Below, piece after piece: positions 34,326-47,076 of a DNA stretch of 64,000 nt. Source of the DNA: Gymnogyps californianus. Taxonomy: Eukaryota > Chordata > Aves > Accipitriformes > Cathartidae. The notes beneath the pieces were generated by a model, which saw nothing but the letters and a program-made list of their open reading frames with translations, searched no databases and was not told where the DNA came from. Both the position numbers and the translations under genes were made by a program. Each line of letters starts with the position of its first letter. The first letter of the stretch is position 1. The stretch spans positions 15,993,543 to 16,057,542 of the forward strand of contig NC_059476.1 of the NCBI RefSeq assembly GCF_018139145.2, given 5' to 3'.

Positions 34326-37300
34326 ACTCACCAAAAACCCCAAAGGCTTTGTGCTACTGCTCAGCTACAGTTTAGCTGCAGAAAGTGTTCTTAAGCTTTA
34401 ACTTTCCTGTGATATGTTGCCATGCATTTTTGGAACAAAAATGCTCCATTCACCTTACGTCACAAAGACAGGGCTCAACTCTTGCTTCAGCAGCTCCTAT
34501 GACTGAGTGAAGCAAAAATCCTCAGCGTAGGGACTATCTTTTTACCATCCTCATGACAAGGTCTTGTTGCACTACAGGTCTATACATAAAATAAACATGA
34601 CTATAGAGAACAAGTGGCAGCCTGACATAGAAAGACTTGTAGGACAGGTGCCAAGAACCACATCCATCTAAAACCACTCTATACTTCCATAATACTGACA
34701 CAATATTCTATTAAGCATTTGCTACTGCTGACTCAAAGAAGAAACAGCACATTTTTCACACTAAGGATGTGCTTTAAGAACCCTTCCAAGTCAGGCCCTG
34801 CTGTCCCTTATATGCAGTAATTCACACCGATGCGAACCTAGTGATTCCCCACCCACCCACGGAACAAAGTGTACAGAAACGTTGCTCAAAGCAAACTTCT
34901 TTCTTCTTCTGCAAGTGCACAATTGAATCAATACCTTAAATACTTCACTTTGCTTACATCTGCAGCTCCCGATTAGCTGAATCTACCAGAAAGGGCAAAT
35001 ATGAGATTGTCAATGTTGTGAATATGCCTTTCAGCATAACAGCTAGTGTCTGGGATTAAGTTCACATCTTCCTTTGACAACATTAGCAAATCAATTTAAC
35101 ATTTTTTAAGCCTAACTATGTGTCCTGAGATAACCACAGCTGGCAATTTTTAAAGGTAGACAATCAGGATAAGAAGTAGATAATTTTAAAAATTAAATCA
35201 AATAGTTTCAGGTGTACTACAATTTCTCTTTTCCATGCTGCTAACAGCTAGGGTTTTGCAATCAGTTTCTTATAAATTTTCTCTCTTCCCTATTTCGGCA
35301 TAAGGAAGTTTTATAAGCAAGCTGACTGCGCTAACAGTTTTTTCACGTGCAAGCTAAAGCCTGTTCCCTCTGATGATCTTGCTACAATTATCTGAAGATA
35401 TACCGAACAAAAACAACATTTTAAAGAAATGGTGTCATTTTCAAGTTAATCACCCTTTTAAAAAATGGGGAAGTGGGGGCGGGGGGATAAGTTTCACAGC
35501 TATCTTACACTCTAGGCTCAAATTTATCTCTATTTACAAAGCATTAACAGATGGCTTATCAAAAGCCATTTAACAGCAGAAATGATCAAACTATTCTGAG
35601 ATGTTTTTTTGTTTTAAACAGTAAATACTCCCTAGACTAGTTTTTAACTTATGCCAGCCTCCCAGGGACCATCAGTTTGAGATCTAATGTTAGAACCATG
35701 CACGTTATTTCATTAAGTACATTTACCATAAACGGTTCCAGCCTTTGCTGTCTCAATTGCGGACAGTATTGCACAAAAACCTCTTAAAAGCAAAAACCAG
35801 TGTTCACCTCATCCAACATTATCCAGAATGTGCAACAGAAGCTTTAGCTCTTGAGCAAGTCAAAGCCAAGCTTACAAACTCAAGATTTACTCTATATCAC
35901 TAAGAAAGCGCAGTTATCAAGACAGTCCAGCTATCCATCATCTTCATCACCATTCTATTTACCCAGTGATATTTTAGCTTAAATACCTACTCAGCTCACA
36001 TTTAACCTTCAATGAGCAACCTACCAGGTTCCTACTTAGAATTACTATCAGGAAGAAAGACTTTGTGTCCAGAAGCTTACCTCAACCCCCTTCCCAACCT
36101 GTATCAGTTAGTTAAATAAAATATAACCTCTCTCTGCAACTCTTACTCCCCCATTTGCAAGAGCAGCAATCTTGCAGATTGATCTTGGAGATATGCATGA
36201 GGAGCAAGCAGTATGGAGGAGACATGGCTGTTTAAAACCGTCAAGCTGCCACAGAGACTATTAAACTCTTCTCCAGCTAAGTACAAATTTTACAGCTGTA
36301 CCACAACTCAACACATGCACTCACGCTCGTTCTTCTGGAGATGTACAGATACTCAGATCCCCTGGTACTGCGATATGCCCTTGTCTTTTATTTGTTGCCA
36401 GAACTGTCTACCCTACTGGAGTAATACTCCTGCAACTGCCCCCCGATGCTGGATCTCCACACAGAGAAAACAAGTGCTTGGCTTTCAGGTATTCTCCATA
36501 AGATCTGCAATGCTATTTCAAAGAACTGAAGATTGTCTGAGCCTTCCATGAAGTTAAAAGTAATTAAAGGATTCATCCTCCAGATATATCTCAAGGTTCC
36601 TGCATAACCAGCTTGTAATGTCTCTTGGTGTGTTACCCATGATTGAACTCCCTAGGACCAGGGCAGTGCTGACCAATGCTAAAAGCAGCACTCAGTACTA
36701 GAGTTGTTTAAAGAAAACTTGAAAATAGGACGCAGCACAAAAGCACATCCTAGAATTACTAAAAAAAAACCCGGTTCATAGCAAACCTAACAGCACTGAA
36801 ATCCCTGGGAGCTTATGATACTCAAGCAGCCTTCCCTTCACTTAAACCCTCTGACCTAGCAAACCTCTTCTGTAGCTGTTTATAGACCTGCATTCCTCTG
36901 CAGGGGGAAGTGGTGGTCCTTACATACACTGCACCTGCTCTGCTGTACACCTGATCCCTCCTGCAACTGAAGGAGCACAGTATCACCTTATTCTTAATGA
37001 AAAATACAGAACTTCATTTCCTCAGGAGACAAAATCATATATCACAGTAGACAGAGTCCAGTGCACAGCCATTCTGCAGCGCTTACCCGTGCTGACTTCG
37101 AAGGGAAGTGTGCTTAACTTTCAAGCTGTGAAGACTGAATGGGTTAAAGTGCTGGCCTGAAAATCCAACACAAGGAGTTTCAGCACCACCAAGTTCTGCT
37201 CCTGCTGGCAGGAGCCATAATTGTTTCTCTAAAGTCTGTGCTATTGATGAGATAGCAATATGAGACAGCAAAATAGGCCTCAAACACTGACACCCCTTCT

Positions 37301-38574
37301 TTTGATTCATGTCAACACAGTGTTTACAGAAACAATACTGAGTCACTGGATGACAAATAAGATCCTGGGCTGGCAGCTAAAGGGAAACCATAGGAAGAGA
37401 TTCATAGATCCTAAGAACATAAACTTCATCTTGCGACCCTTAAAGTAGCAAGGAAAGCCCATTGTGTGTGGCTGCCTCCGAGTGGTGTTTCGTACGCTAG
37501 CAAATTTGAGAGAGGAAAGGCAATCTTTGGGTCCTTACCAACTGCTGCAAAGGCCCAAGCCCCAAAAGCTCTTCATGTAGAAAGATACTAGTGTCACACA
37601 CAGTAAAGTCAAGAGGGCTCACACCTATGGCAACAGCACGTAACCTACAACGTGTTGTTGAACTGGGGGGGGGAACCCAACCCCTACACACAAAACTGTA
37701 AAACCCAGAAGCCACGAAGAGTCCAAGAGTCACTTTCTCTGTGACAGCCATCACCAGCTATACTAGCAAGCTGCTCAATGAGCAGAATCTAAGAAACATA
37801 TTCCTGGGGCCCCCTGCCACAAAGGCTCTGGCACCTAATAATGTACATAAGCCCACTCTCCAGCCTTTACCCAAGACACCAGCCCAGGCCTTGCTCCCTT
37901 CTGGCTTCTTCTCTGAGGCCATCTTCAAGACCATGGCAGGGGCCGCTGCTCAGAAGCGGGGAGGGAGCGTGGGCACACAGGAGTCACCCCAGCTGCACAC
38001 TGCTGCTCTGTCCGTTTCCCCATGCTCCCACCTCCCCTAGCTTGAAGCGCCTGACCCTACGTGTTTTGTCAGGGGGACTTTGGGGGACCGAGCTGATCTA
38101 GAGAGAGCCTCGGGCTCCAACACTTGAGGGCCGCTCCCGCCGGGCCTGGCTCCGAGGAGGCCCGGGAAGCCCCCGCCATGCTCGCCCGCTTCCTCGCGCG
38201 AACAAAAAGCGCCTTCCCACAAACCCCCAACCCTCCTGGGCAGAGCCGGGGTCAGGCCCCACCACCCCGGGGCCGCCACACGCGATCCCTCCCCTCCCAG
38301 GGGCGGCTCCACTGCGGGCCCGGCGCTACGGCCCTTCCTCTGCCCTCGCCACCCCTCTCGGCGCAGACTAAAGACGGCGCAGCCGCGCTTCGAGAATAGC
38401 GCCCCCCCACCCCCTTCCCTCCGCCCCCTCACGGCAGCGGGGAGCCCCCCTTAGCGACTACGCCAGGAGCGCAGAACGCCCCTTAGCAACCAGCTAGGCC
38501 GCAGCATCCCCGGCCTTTCCCAGCCGCCGCGGCCGCCTCCCCCCCCGCCCTTCCGCCGGGAAGGCCGCGCTTAC

Positions 38575-38840
38575 AGGTCGGTGCCGAGCTGGGTGAAGCC
38601 GGAGTTGAGGCAGCCACGGGCTATACGCCTCCAGAGGAAATCGCGGCTACTGAGGAAGCGCAGGCGGCGACAGACCTGGCCCAGGCGGCCCAAGGCCTGC
38701 GCGTCCAGGTAGGAGCAGATGAGGAGCAGCAGCTCCTCGGGTAAGGCCCAGAGCGGGGAGGGGAGGGAGGAGGAGGGGGGGGAGGCGGCCCGGGATCCCC
38801 CCTCCGCCTGGGGGGATCGGGGGCTGCCCTTCCTCCCCAT
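38575..38840 (-). CDS. FBXW4: FBXW4 exon 1 (start codon, F-box)
   Basis: Encodes residues 1-88 and two bases of codon 89. It opens with MGRKGSPRSP, followed by a Ser/Pro-rich stretch, then the F-box at about residues 31-75, beginning LWALPEELLLLICSYLD and running to FLWRRIARGCLNS. I chose the ATG at 38838-38840 because the frame is open upstream to a TGA at 38958-38960 but contains no other ATG there. This start also leaves 29 residues before the LW of the F-box, the same as in human FBXW4. The F-box keeps the LP, Leu-rich helix and W/R residues that contact SKP1 in this family. The donor is CT|gtaagc, leaving phase 2. The exon lies in a CpG island. An out-of-frame ATG at 38906-38908 opens a reading frame overlapping this start. 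The N-terminal 29 residues are low-complexity and are probably poorly conserved. Confidence 0.93.
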
Positions 38841-39019
38841 GGAGCAGCAGCTCCTGCCCCTCCTCCCCGGGAGCCGGAGCTGCTGCTGCCCGGGGGAGGC
38901 CAAGCCATGGACGGGGGCAGCCGCTCCCCAGTCACATGGGGCAGAAGCCGCTGCCTGTCACTCCCCCCCTCCGGGGGAGGAGGCGGCTACCGGGGCGGGA
39001 GGGGGCACGGGGCCGCCGA

Positions 39020-39330
39020 GCCCACCCTCGTTAGCGAATTAATTCATTAACGGGCGTCGCTGGGACTCCCCCTGCGCAACTGCCCCTTCTTCTCCCCCCC
39101 CCCCCCCCCCGCGCGGTCCGGCACACGGGTCCGTATTCTTCCGAGCTGGGATTAGTAACATCACCTGATCCACGTATTCATTAATAACGTGAATAATTAA
39201 TGGTGAGGACGGTGATCCCAGGTAACCAGAGCATCTGCTCCACCACCTGGAGCAACCCCAGCTAGGCACTGCACCCCTGCGAAGGAAGGTGAACAGCAAG
39301 GTGATTAATGCTCATTAATTATCCTTCAGC
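39020..39330. promoter_or_regulatory. Promoter-proximal homeobox-motif cluster
   Basis: Just upstream of the CpG island lie gcgaattaattcattaac, attcattaataacgtg, gaataattaatggtg and gattaatgctcattaatt. At least seven ATTA cores occur in about 290 bp, interrupted by the C17 run. An unusual composition next to a housekeeping-type promoter. Confidence 0.45.
39094..39110. repeat. C17 run
   Basis: Seventeen consecutive C at the upstream edge of the CpG island. Confidence 0.9.
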
Positions 39331-40179
39331 AGGGTCAGGAGTGCCTGTCACCCACGAAGTGACAGCAGGGGTCATCTGGTGCAGCAGTTTTCAACACTCC
39401 CAGATTCCTGGGCCACGTAAAAGAAAGGGTCTTCCTCACGTAAGAGCAGGCCCTGCTACAGTGGATTTAAGGCTGGCTTTTCACGGGGACCCTTCGATGC
39501 AATCCATTCCCCCTTCCAGGGCTCCACAGAGCAGGGGCTGAAAAGTGCTTGCACTTCACATGTGTGTGTACATATATACAAGCACACCGCCACGAAAGAA
39601 CAGTTCATAATAACTGAGTCATTGTTGCCATCCACAGGAGCCTGGAGTACTGACAGCGCAGAAGGATTCTGGTCCAAAATGGCAAAGTAGCCCTCCACAG
39701 ACAGTGGAGAAGGAAAATATGAGTCTAGTGTTGTGTTATTCTTTCTTATAGTACTTTCCACTCTACAGAATCCTGAAATGCTTGGGGAAATTTCTCCCTC
39801 AAAATTAAAAAATAGATAAATTATAAGAAGTTCATCATCTGCCTAGAATGCTTTGAACAGGTATCACTTACCCACCACAGTTTACATCTCCTTTTGCACA
39901 GTGGAGTAGGAAAATAAATTTCAGCATATAATGAGGTTACCATAGGATACAGGCCTTTAGACAGTACTTGCATCCTGTTCCAGAAGGTCATCTTGTCTGT
40001 GTAATCTCAAGCACTCAAATATTCATACAACTAAATCACCAACTCTGGAAGCCTCGTATTTGAGAGGTTCAAAACTGCTGGCTGAGGAACTGTCTGGTCC
40101 ATTCATACCGAGTTTCAATACACCCTGGAAGTCAGGGAAGTTCCAGAAGGCAGCAAATTTTTTATCAGCATTTATAATG

Positions 40180-41445
40180 AGTGAATCAGATGGCCCAAGT
40201 AATTAAAAATTTCTCAACCTGAGTTTGAATTCAGGTGAAATAACAGCACATCTGGTACAGGACTTAAGTAGCCAATTGAAAGGGAGGTAATATAACAAAT
40301 TTTGCTTAACATGAGATTATGGAAACTTGGTGTGAATGCAGTTTTGTATCAACTTAATATCTTTTTGATGGCATTAAACTTAGCTCTTTTGCAATAGACT
40401 TCGGCAATGTCTGAAACATTAAATTTATTAAAAGCTGAATGACTTCTGCATCTTAAATTGTTATTGTAAAGACACATTTATTATCAAGTTGGTCTTTCTC
40501 TAGTAGGATCCCACAGAGACAGCTTATGGACCCTACACTATTTAATATTTTTACTAGCAACCTGAAAAAAATCTGAAATTGTTATTAGCAAGGCTTTGTA
40601 GAAGGCACAAAGCATGGGGCAAGAGGAAAAGGATGCTTATGGCTGCATAAGCCTATGTTAAGTTTAGGCATAATCAAATTGTATGTATTTCAGTCAAGCC
40701 AAATGTAAAGTCTCACATCTAGGAACAAAGAATGTAGGTCACACTGAAAGGATGTAACTCTATCCTGCAAAGCTGCAATTCCGTAAAGACTTCATTAAGA
40801 TGAATAATCAGCTGAACGTGAGCTCCTTCTGCAGTGCTGTGACCAAAGGGCTAGTGCTGTCCTGGGAAACAAACAAGAGCCGGGAGGTTCTTTTACCTCT
40901 GTTTTTGACTCTGTTGTGACTGCTTTGGAAATAATTTGTCCAGCCAACATTTCAAGAAGGATGTCGAAAAACTAGAGGGGTTTCAAAGAAGAGTAGTAAG
41001 AATGATTACAGGACTGTCAAACATGTTTTATAGTGAGATCCAAAGTGCTCAGTCTATTTAGCTTTCTAAAGAGAAGGTTAAGGTGTGAGGTGATCATACC
41101 TTATGAGCACTGAAACAGGAAGAAAAATCTGGTACTACCAGGATCTTCTATTTAGCAGACAAAGAGATAAGATCTCTTGACAGAAGGTGATGGGAAACAA
41201 ATTCATAAATAAAGCATGCTTTTGTAGTGAAGAAAATTAACTGTTGAAACAGCTTATCAAGCTTTATGGTAGATTCACCATTACTGGATTTTTTAAAAAA
41301 CGATACCAGTTGGGTTTTTTTCCCTTAGAAGGAGAGCCTGGCTAGACCACAACCACTAAAACTTAAACCAGGAGTTGACCTGAGTCCTAACTCAGGATAT
41401 CAGACTAAGACAGTCAAAGGGGTCCCTTAGGCTCTCTTACTCTAC
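40180..41445 (+). mobile_element. CR1 LINE, degenerate 3' part
   Basis: The stretch follows the 3' half of an amniote CR1 retrotransposon. Landmarks are ggatcccacagagacag and ctatttaatatttttac (reverse-transcriptase region), aaatgtaaagtctcacatc, catctaggaacaaagaatg, then tttcaagaaggatgt, agaatgattacaggact, tctatttagctttct, and near the end tagattcaccattactgg and ggggtcccttaggct. The core 40500-41445 is clear; the part before 40500 is weaker. The frame is broken by many stops, so it is inactive and old. The tail lacks a clear copy of the usual 8-9-bp 3' repeat. Confidence 0.85.
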
Positions 41446-43339
41446 AGAGGCAACATCTGTATCGTGCATGTTTCCCTGCACTGTGTGACACCCATATTCC
41501 AGTGTACAGTATTTTCAGTCTGTGGCCATGCCACTTTACCAAGGAAACTACCTAGTGCAGTCCAGAAGGAGCCTGGGTGCGAAGTAACACATGCAGTGTG
41601 ACCCTCTGGGATGCCAGGATCAAGGTATGGACAAGTGCATCTGTAGAAGCGGGGCCTTAGTGCTCTCCAGTTTGTGACCCAAGGTATAAACAACTATGAA
41701 ATATTTGGCTAAGATGAAACGTGTGTTTGCATGCAGTAATTGTGGAGAGGGTCAAATATGCTCCAGACAGGGGGGACAGAGTAATATGAAGAAAAAATTA
41801 CAATATGTTGCTCTTAAATGTATCATGGTTTTCTAGTATGGATAATTGCCTTACAACATAGTAACAATAATTATTCTTTGCCCAAAACATCCGTTATTTT
41901 CTTTGTTTTTTTAAGAGAAATGGACCCGCAACTGCATACACTTGTTCTCAGGCATGGTTTCAGCTACTGTGACTGCTGTGGAACTGTCAAAGCTGTGCAT
42001 CACAGGCTAAGAACCCAATGGCACTAGTCTTCCCGGCAATGCTGAAGTAAGTGCATATGTAGGTGTCTGCAGGAGCAAGAACCAAGGAAGATTCTGAACC
42101 ATTACTAAAACTGTATGTGTAGCATGATTATTTCCATTACATTGTTCATACTCTAATAAAGGACTCAGTGCAGGTGCTCAGTGCAATATAATCATAAAGT
42201 CAATAATGTGTCCTTCCCAAATCTTACAGTCGAAGATCCCAATCCTTTCATGGCCCATGACCGCTCTGAACCTCTAGAAAATGGGGTAGGGTTCTGTGCT
42301 GAAGTAGAAGACGATTCCAGCATCATGGCTTGCAAGGTTTGTAAGCTAAAAATTGGGGGGCTTATACTTGTAAGGCTTGTGCTTTAACAGTGTAAGTCAA
42401 TGAAATCCAGCTTGGAAGAAACACCGTTTCAATACCTGCCTGTCAATTCTTTTTTTGCTGTCTTCAAGGGGTTTTATTATTTGCAGTGCCCTCAAATACA
42501 CCTTTCCAGCTAAAGACACAATCATGTGGACAGCTCTTTGTTTTGTTTTTCCTTCCAACCAATGCTTTTGTGTATTTCTGAAACTTAAGACACCTCCTCT
42601 GCTACTACAGTACTTATCTGTAACACCATCGCTTTGAGGGATTAAAGCAGGTTACTTGTTACACACTTAGATCAAGAGTTATCTGAGTAGAAAGTCTATC
42701 CTGTTAGGGTTGGCGGAATCTGTTTTTGATCTTGAGTTGTTTTGATTTTCTCTGAGAGCAAGTAACATGTTATTTTAACTTCTGAATAAGGTGTGCTACC
42801 TGACTGTGTCTCTTCTGTTTGGCAGAAAGGATTAGAAACCTCCACGGAACTTGCACTCTATTAAAGCAGAGTGCTCACCATTGAGAACCAAGGAGCTGAA
42901 TTGTTTTCAGATTATATGTGTGTGTGTGTCTTTCCCACATCAAAGACTTTGATGGAAGCTGTTCACGCTATTGTCAGGAATGCAGGGATTGGCACAAAGG
43001 TGATTAGCAAAATTGCTTTTCTGCAGGAGAAGCACAAAAATTATCAAAGGATTAAAGAGGATAAAATTAAAAGGTTATGCCGAATTTGGGGGTAAATTTT
43101 CTCCTTTTTATCCCAAATTATACATATTGATTTGGTTTTACCTATAAAAGGTCTGCCAGAAGAAATCAGGATTAGAAGCTATTTGGTATGGGTTCTGTTA
43201 AAGGGCGAGGAAAAAACTTCCCTTAAAAATAATCCCAACAGACCCTATTCTGTGTGCTTCCAAACCACATCTACCAGGAGCTTTTAATGAGTACTAAGGG
43301 CACCCAGCCAGCAGCCATCCCTACAAGGTTCTCAGCAGC

Positions 43340-43620
43340 CACAGGATTGGGACCTTTAGTTATAATTATGCTAAAAATTATGAAAACAAACAATTCCATA
43401 AATCAGTTTGTCATCAGTGATGCTGTTTGTTTACTTTTCTCACTACACTCTGCTGATAAAGATACTAAACTGAGGGGATTGCTTTCATTATCCACTTGCT
43501 GGGCACATGCAATGCTTTTGTATTTTGATCAGCAGCTGAGCTGCTTGAATGGTTTGGAAAAAAAGGCAATAAAAATGGATTCTCAAATATTTTAGTGTAT
43601 CAGAATGAACAGCCGAGCCT
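43340..43620. promoter_or_regulatory. Candidate conserved noncoding element H
   Basis: An AT-rich but complex block: tataattatgctaaaaatt, acaattccataaatcag, gctgataaagatac (GATA-like), gctttcattatccac and tgatcagcagctgagc. No repeat is recognised. Confidence 0.35.
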
Positions 43621-43949
43621 TCCAGAAGCTCTCTTGCTTGGCAAAACCGCAGTGCAATAAAAAAAATGTATCACCTCCCATAGCCAGCAGAATTGTCTCA
43701 TCTTGATGGTTCAGAATGTGTTTATTGTTCATTTTATTTTGAACAATCCTCTATTATTTGCTAAGTACCAGCCATATACCTATTTCTTGTCTTTGCATTT
43801 TGAGTTTTGTTTGTTTGTTTTACTAATCTGTTATTTTCTGGAAGTCACCCAGCATATTTTATTTGTTTTTAACCTCATTTATCAAAGTATTATCTAAAGC
43901 ATCTGTTCAGAAAATGTTCATTTTAACTGTTTTCCCAACAATGACCTTC

Positions 43950-44160
43950 TTCCTCCCCCCAGGCCACATCAAGTTGTCACTCACCAGACAGCTGTGGAAT
44001 TTGGAATCATTCCTTTTAAACGCTTTACAATTCCAAATGGTAGATTTCTAATGGCACAATATGATTGCCACAAAGATCTTTAAATTTCCCAATCCTCCAG
44101 GCTTCAAAGGCTGGACCGTCCTTGATCTCCTGAAGGAATGCTTTTGAATCTTGTTCTTTT
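43950..44160. promoter_or_regulatory. Candidate conserved noncoding element I
   Basis: Contains ggaatttggaatcattcc (TEAD-like ggaat repeats in both orientations), acaattccaaatgg and cacaaagatctttaaa. Confidence 0.3.
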
Positions 44161-45024
44161 ATAGGGGCTACCTATGAAGATATTTCAGGGGCTTTTTCCT
44201 TTCATACTTAGAGCCTGAGGAACTAAACATTCAAATACCCACTGGCTTCTCTGAGAGTAAGATAAAGACTTACAAAGTTGTTTCTAGAGATTTTCAGCTC
44301 AGTTTTCATTAATTCCACAGGTTGTTCCAAAACTTTTTGGAGTATTTATAAAGCAATGTAAGAGTATCCTTGGTGTAGCAGTGACCATGATACGGTTTTA
44401 TCCTGCATTTGCCTTCCACCTACATGGCTACTTCACGCAGTTCCTAGCCTGCCATGAGCAAGTCTGACAGTGTCCTGACTCATCGTGTGCCCGTGGGTAC
44501 AGAGGGGTTCCTTGCTCTTGGAGGATGCTCCACTGTCATATCACTTACAAGGTAATAATTTGCTCAAGGAAAGTGAGCAAACCTAATCCTACAAGCAGTT
44601 TTGGGTCTGCCTTGACCAGGCAACCAATACAGAGCCTAATTACCTGCAACAATTACAAATTTGCAGAATTACTAGAGTTCTAGGCTTCCTGCTCTCTTCC
44701 CCTATAGCCAGAGGCAACATTTCACTAGTAGTCCTTTCTTGCACAGTAGGATCTCTCAATCAGGAGGCTGCCATTTTTTATTTCTCACTGGTTAATTCTG
44801 TTTTATCTCATCACTGAAACACAGAACTCATCAATCTGAAGTTAAGAGATTTACAGTGGAGCAACAGGAATCCAATCAGTTCTAGAAACAGCCTTTATTT
44901 CTATTCAGTTCAGCTTATGCCAAACCATAAGGCAAATTTTACCCTCTATCCTCTTATTAATGAAGCACACGTGTATATTAAAAAAATATAGAGTAAGGTA
45001 TTCCCCTGTCCATACACTGTAGGT

Positions 45025-45215
45025 CCTAGTCCTGCAATGGAGGACCACCTGAGTGCATGGTCCCACCTAGCAGATTCATCTGTAGGTTTGAGGCCTTCGG
45101 CTGTAAACCCCTTGAGGAAAGCAATGTGCTTTCTATGCTGCTACAGTACCTCACATGGCATGACCTCTGCTGTGACTGCAGGCTCTCAGGTATTATTATA
45201 AGGAGCAACTAATGC
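45025..45215 (+). mobile_element. MIR-like SINE tail (ancient)
   Basis: The motifs tcctagtcctgcaatgg, ggccttcggctgtaaacc, ttgaggaaagcaatgtgc, ctgctacagtacctcacat and ggtattattataagg follow the same SINE tail as the copy at about 34.2 kb. A short 5' part resembles another amniote repeat that often precedes it. It is very diverged. Confidence 0.55.
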
Positions 45216-46901
45216 TCTGTCACTGCAGTAAGTGTATGTTTAGATATCCTGTATTGCTAATGCACGTGATTTTTAAATAGTCCTCAGCCTAACCTCAGGT
45301 TTTGTGATGAGAACCACAAACAGCAGGAACGACTAATTACTAGTCCAGTTTATGGGTCAGGGAGCAGGCCTTAGATCCTCATTTACACAGGTTTCTTATG
45401 ATCATGTAAGCCCTACCTCTCCAAGACTATTTTTGTTTGTTTGTTTAGATCAGTTTAAAAAAAAAAATCCTGCGTCCCAAAATAGAGAATGTTTTCCTTT
45501 GGAACTGGAAGCAAACACACTTGATGGCTTTAACATCTGCTGGACAATGCGTGGATGGGTGGTGGGCACCTCACACAGTTTTGTGACAAACACATCTGCG
45601 TACAGCGTGTCAGATTATAAATCCATGAATAAAGAGTCATTAAAACCTCCCTTCTCTAGCCCACCTGCCATGAAAATAGGCCTTTCACTCTATCTATTTA
45701 AACTGAAAATGAGTATTGGGAAGGAAAATGCCGACATTGCAGGGATTCAAGTCAAAATGTCCCCTCCAGTAAAGGAGGTCTGTCAATTGAACTTAAATTG
45801 ATCCATTGTCTGTCTCCCATCAGGACCCACAAGCCACCCCATGCACATATGCTTCTATTCTTGTTAGAAACCGAGACCTCACAGTCCAAGACCATCGCAG
45901 TAACATTTACATCTGTCGTTGGCTTGATCTGAATGTCTGCATAATTCTCAAATACCTTTTCTGCTTTTGCAGCCTCTTAGTCCCTGGTGCAATTTTTGGG
46001 TGTAGATTCCAGTGAGATTAGCTTGCTGCCCAGCAGAGCACGAGCCCTCACAGCTCCACCATGAGTGCAAAGCTTTCTGCTCTTGGAAGGGAGGAAAGGA
46101 GAAAGAGCCACTTGCACTCTGGATCAACTCTTACCAGAATTCACTTGAGTGCCATGAGGGATAAATTTGGTCCTTTTCTTTCTCTTTTCCTCCAGGCTTG
46201 CGGTGGACTTATCATTGTTAGTGTGTCTGAATTATTAGTAGCATTATATTGAAATGCATCTCAAAGGACAAAACAGCCAGGCTGTGCAAGATGCCTGTGA
46301 CCCTGCAGAGGAGAAAGGGCTTCTGACTTACAGACACCAGTTGAAACTGAATTTACTAGTATATGATGACTGACAAATCACAACGCTTCTCGTAGATTTT
46401 TCTCCTTACCTGTAACTGCTTCTTCGTCTGTTCAGACATTGTGAGCCTTGTGACACACTCTGAGCCTTATAACTGCATTAGTAATGCCAGGAAGAGAATA
46501 GCTTTTTAAAAGGGGTAAAGCACACAGCACTTTTTCCTGTTACTTATCTCTCTTTCCATGCACACAAACATACAAACGTGCTTTTTTTTCAGCGTGAACC
46601 TCTGTACAAGGAATCAGTGAAGCCATCTACTTGTGTATTTTCTGTCACCCACTCTGAAGTGCAAGGCCCATTTGCTGCGTGGGTGCCCTAGCAGGTGTTT
46701 GGATGTGCAGGTGTGCGCACAGGCAAAGTCCCAAGCGCAAGCACAGACAAAGATTCGAATACCAGGGCCTTTCAGCCTGAACCTGACACTGCCACTTTAA
46801 AACCAGAGACACGGACATCAAAGTTTTCCACTCCGCAGAAGGAATGGACTATTTTTCACCCTTCCAAATGATGTCTCTCATCTCTCTGCCTTTCCTACAG
46901 C

Positions 46902-46924
46902 CTCTCTCTCTCTCTCACACACAC
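46902..46924. repeat. CT/CA microsatellite
   Basis: (CT)n passing into (CA)n. Confidence 0.85.
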
Positions 46925-47057
46925 TTTTTCTAATACCATCCCTCCCTCTCCACTTCAAACCATGGGAAAAACCTAGGAAAAGAAGCTTGCCGACTAAGGG
47001 ACCGTTTCGCTGCATTGTGTTTTCCAGCTAGACCTGAACAGACTGAAATCAATTCAG

Positions 47058-47076
47058 CTCTCTCTCTCTCTCTCTT
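47058..47076. repeat. CT microsatellite
   Basis: About nine CT units, followed by a pyrimidine-rich stretch. Confidence 0.85.

Larger units (their letters stand above)
27801..38574 (-). other. FBXW4: FBXW4 intron 1
   Basis: A 10,774-bp intron with donor gtaagc and acceptor tctgcag. It contains a degenerate interspersed repeat (about 30925-31005), a MIR-like SINE (about 34120-34325) and a possible regulatory block at 29040-29130 with FOX- and RUNX-type motifs. A-rich sequence fills about 28080-28420. The end nearest exon 1 passes into the CpG island. No coding sequence or RNA gene was recognised. Confidence 0.88.
20803..38840 (-). other. FBXW4: FBXW4 gene, exons 1-5 (5' part; 3' part outside the window)
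   Basis: Five exons on the minus strand join into one uninterrupted frame matching F-box/WD repeat protein 4 (dactylin). The joined product has 258 complete codons: an F-box at about residues 31-75, a linker, then WD40 repeats from about residue 160. Human FBXW4 has about 412 residues, so the last third (exons 6-9, remaining WD repeats) is missing and probably lies beyond base 1. Intron phases are 2, 2, 2, 0, 2 and every exon length agrees with them. The family binds SKP1 through the F-box and presents substrates to a cullin-1 ubiquitin ligase. Rearrangements of this locus are associated with split hand/foot malformation type 3 in humans and dactylaplasia in mice, probably partly through disturbed FGF8 control. 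The coordinates given run from exon 5 to the start codon; the transcript extends further at both ends. Confidence 0.95.
38100..39130. promoter_or_regulatory. FBXW4: CpG island / FBXW4 promoter
   Basis: Base composition changes sharply to GC-rich with frequent CpG over about 1 kb, centred on FBXW4 exon 1, while the flanks are AT-richer and CpG-poor. No TATA box is obvious upstream of the start codon, which fits a dispersed CpG-island promoter. The transcription start cannot be placed from sequence alone; it should lie above 38840. A 17-base C run at 39094-39110 marks the upstream side. Confidence 0.8.

Noticed and set aside
38841..38903. Longer N-terminus for FBXW4 starting MASPGQQQ
   Set aside because: The codon at 38901-38903 is TTG, not ATG. 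The first in-frame ATG is at 38838-38840 and gives the family's usual N-terminal length.
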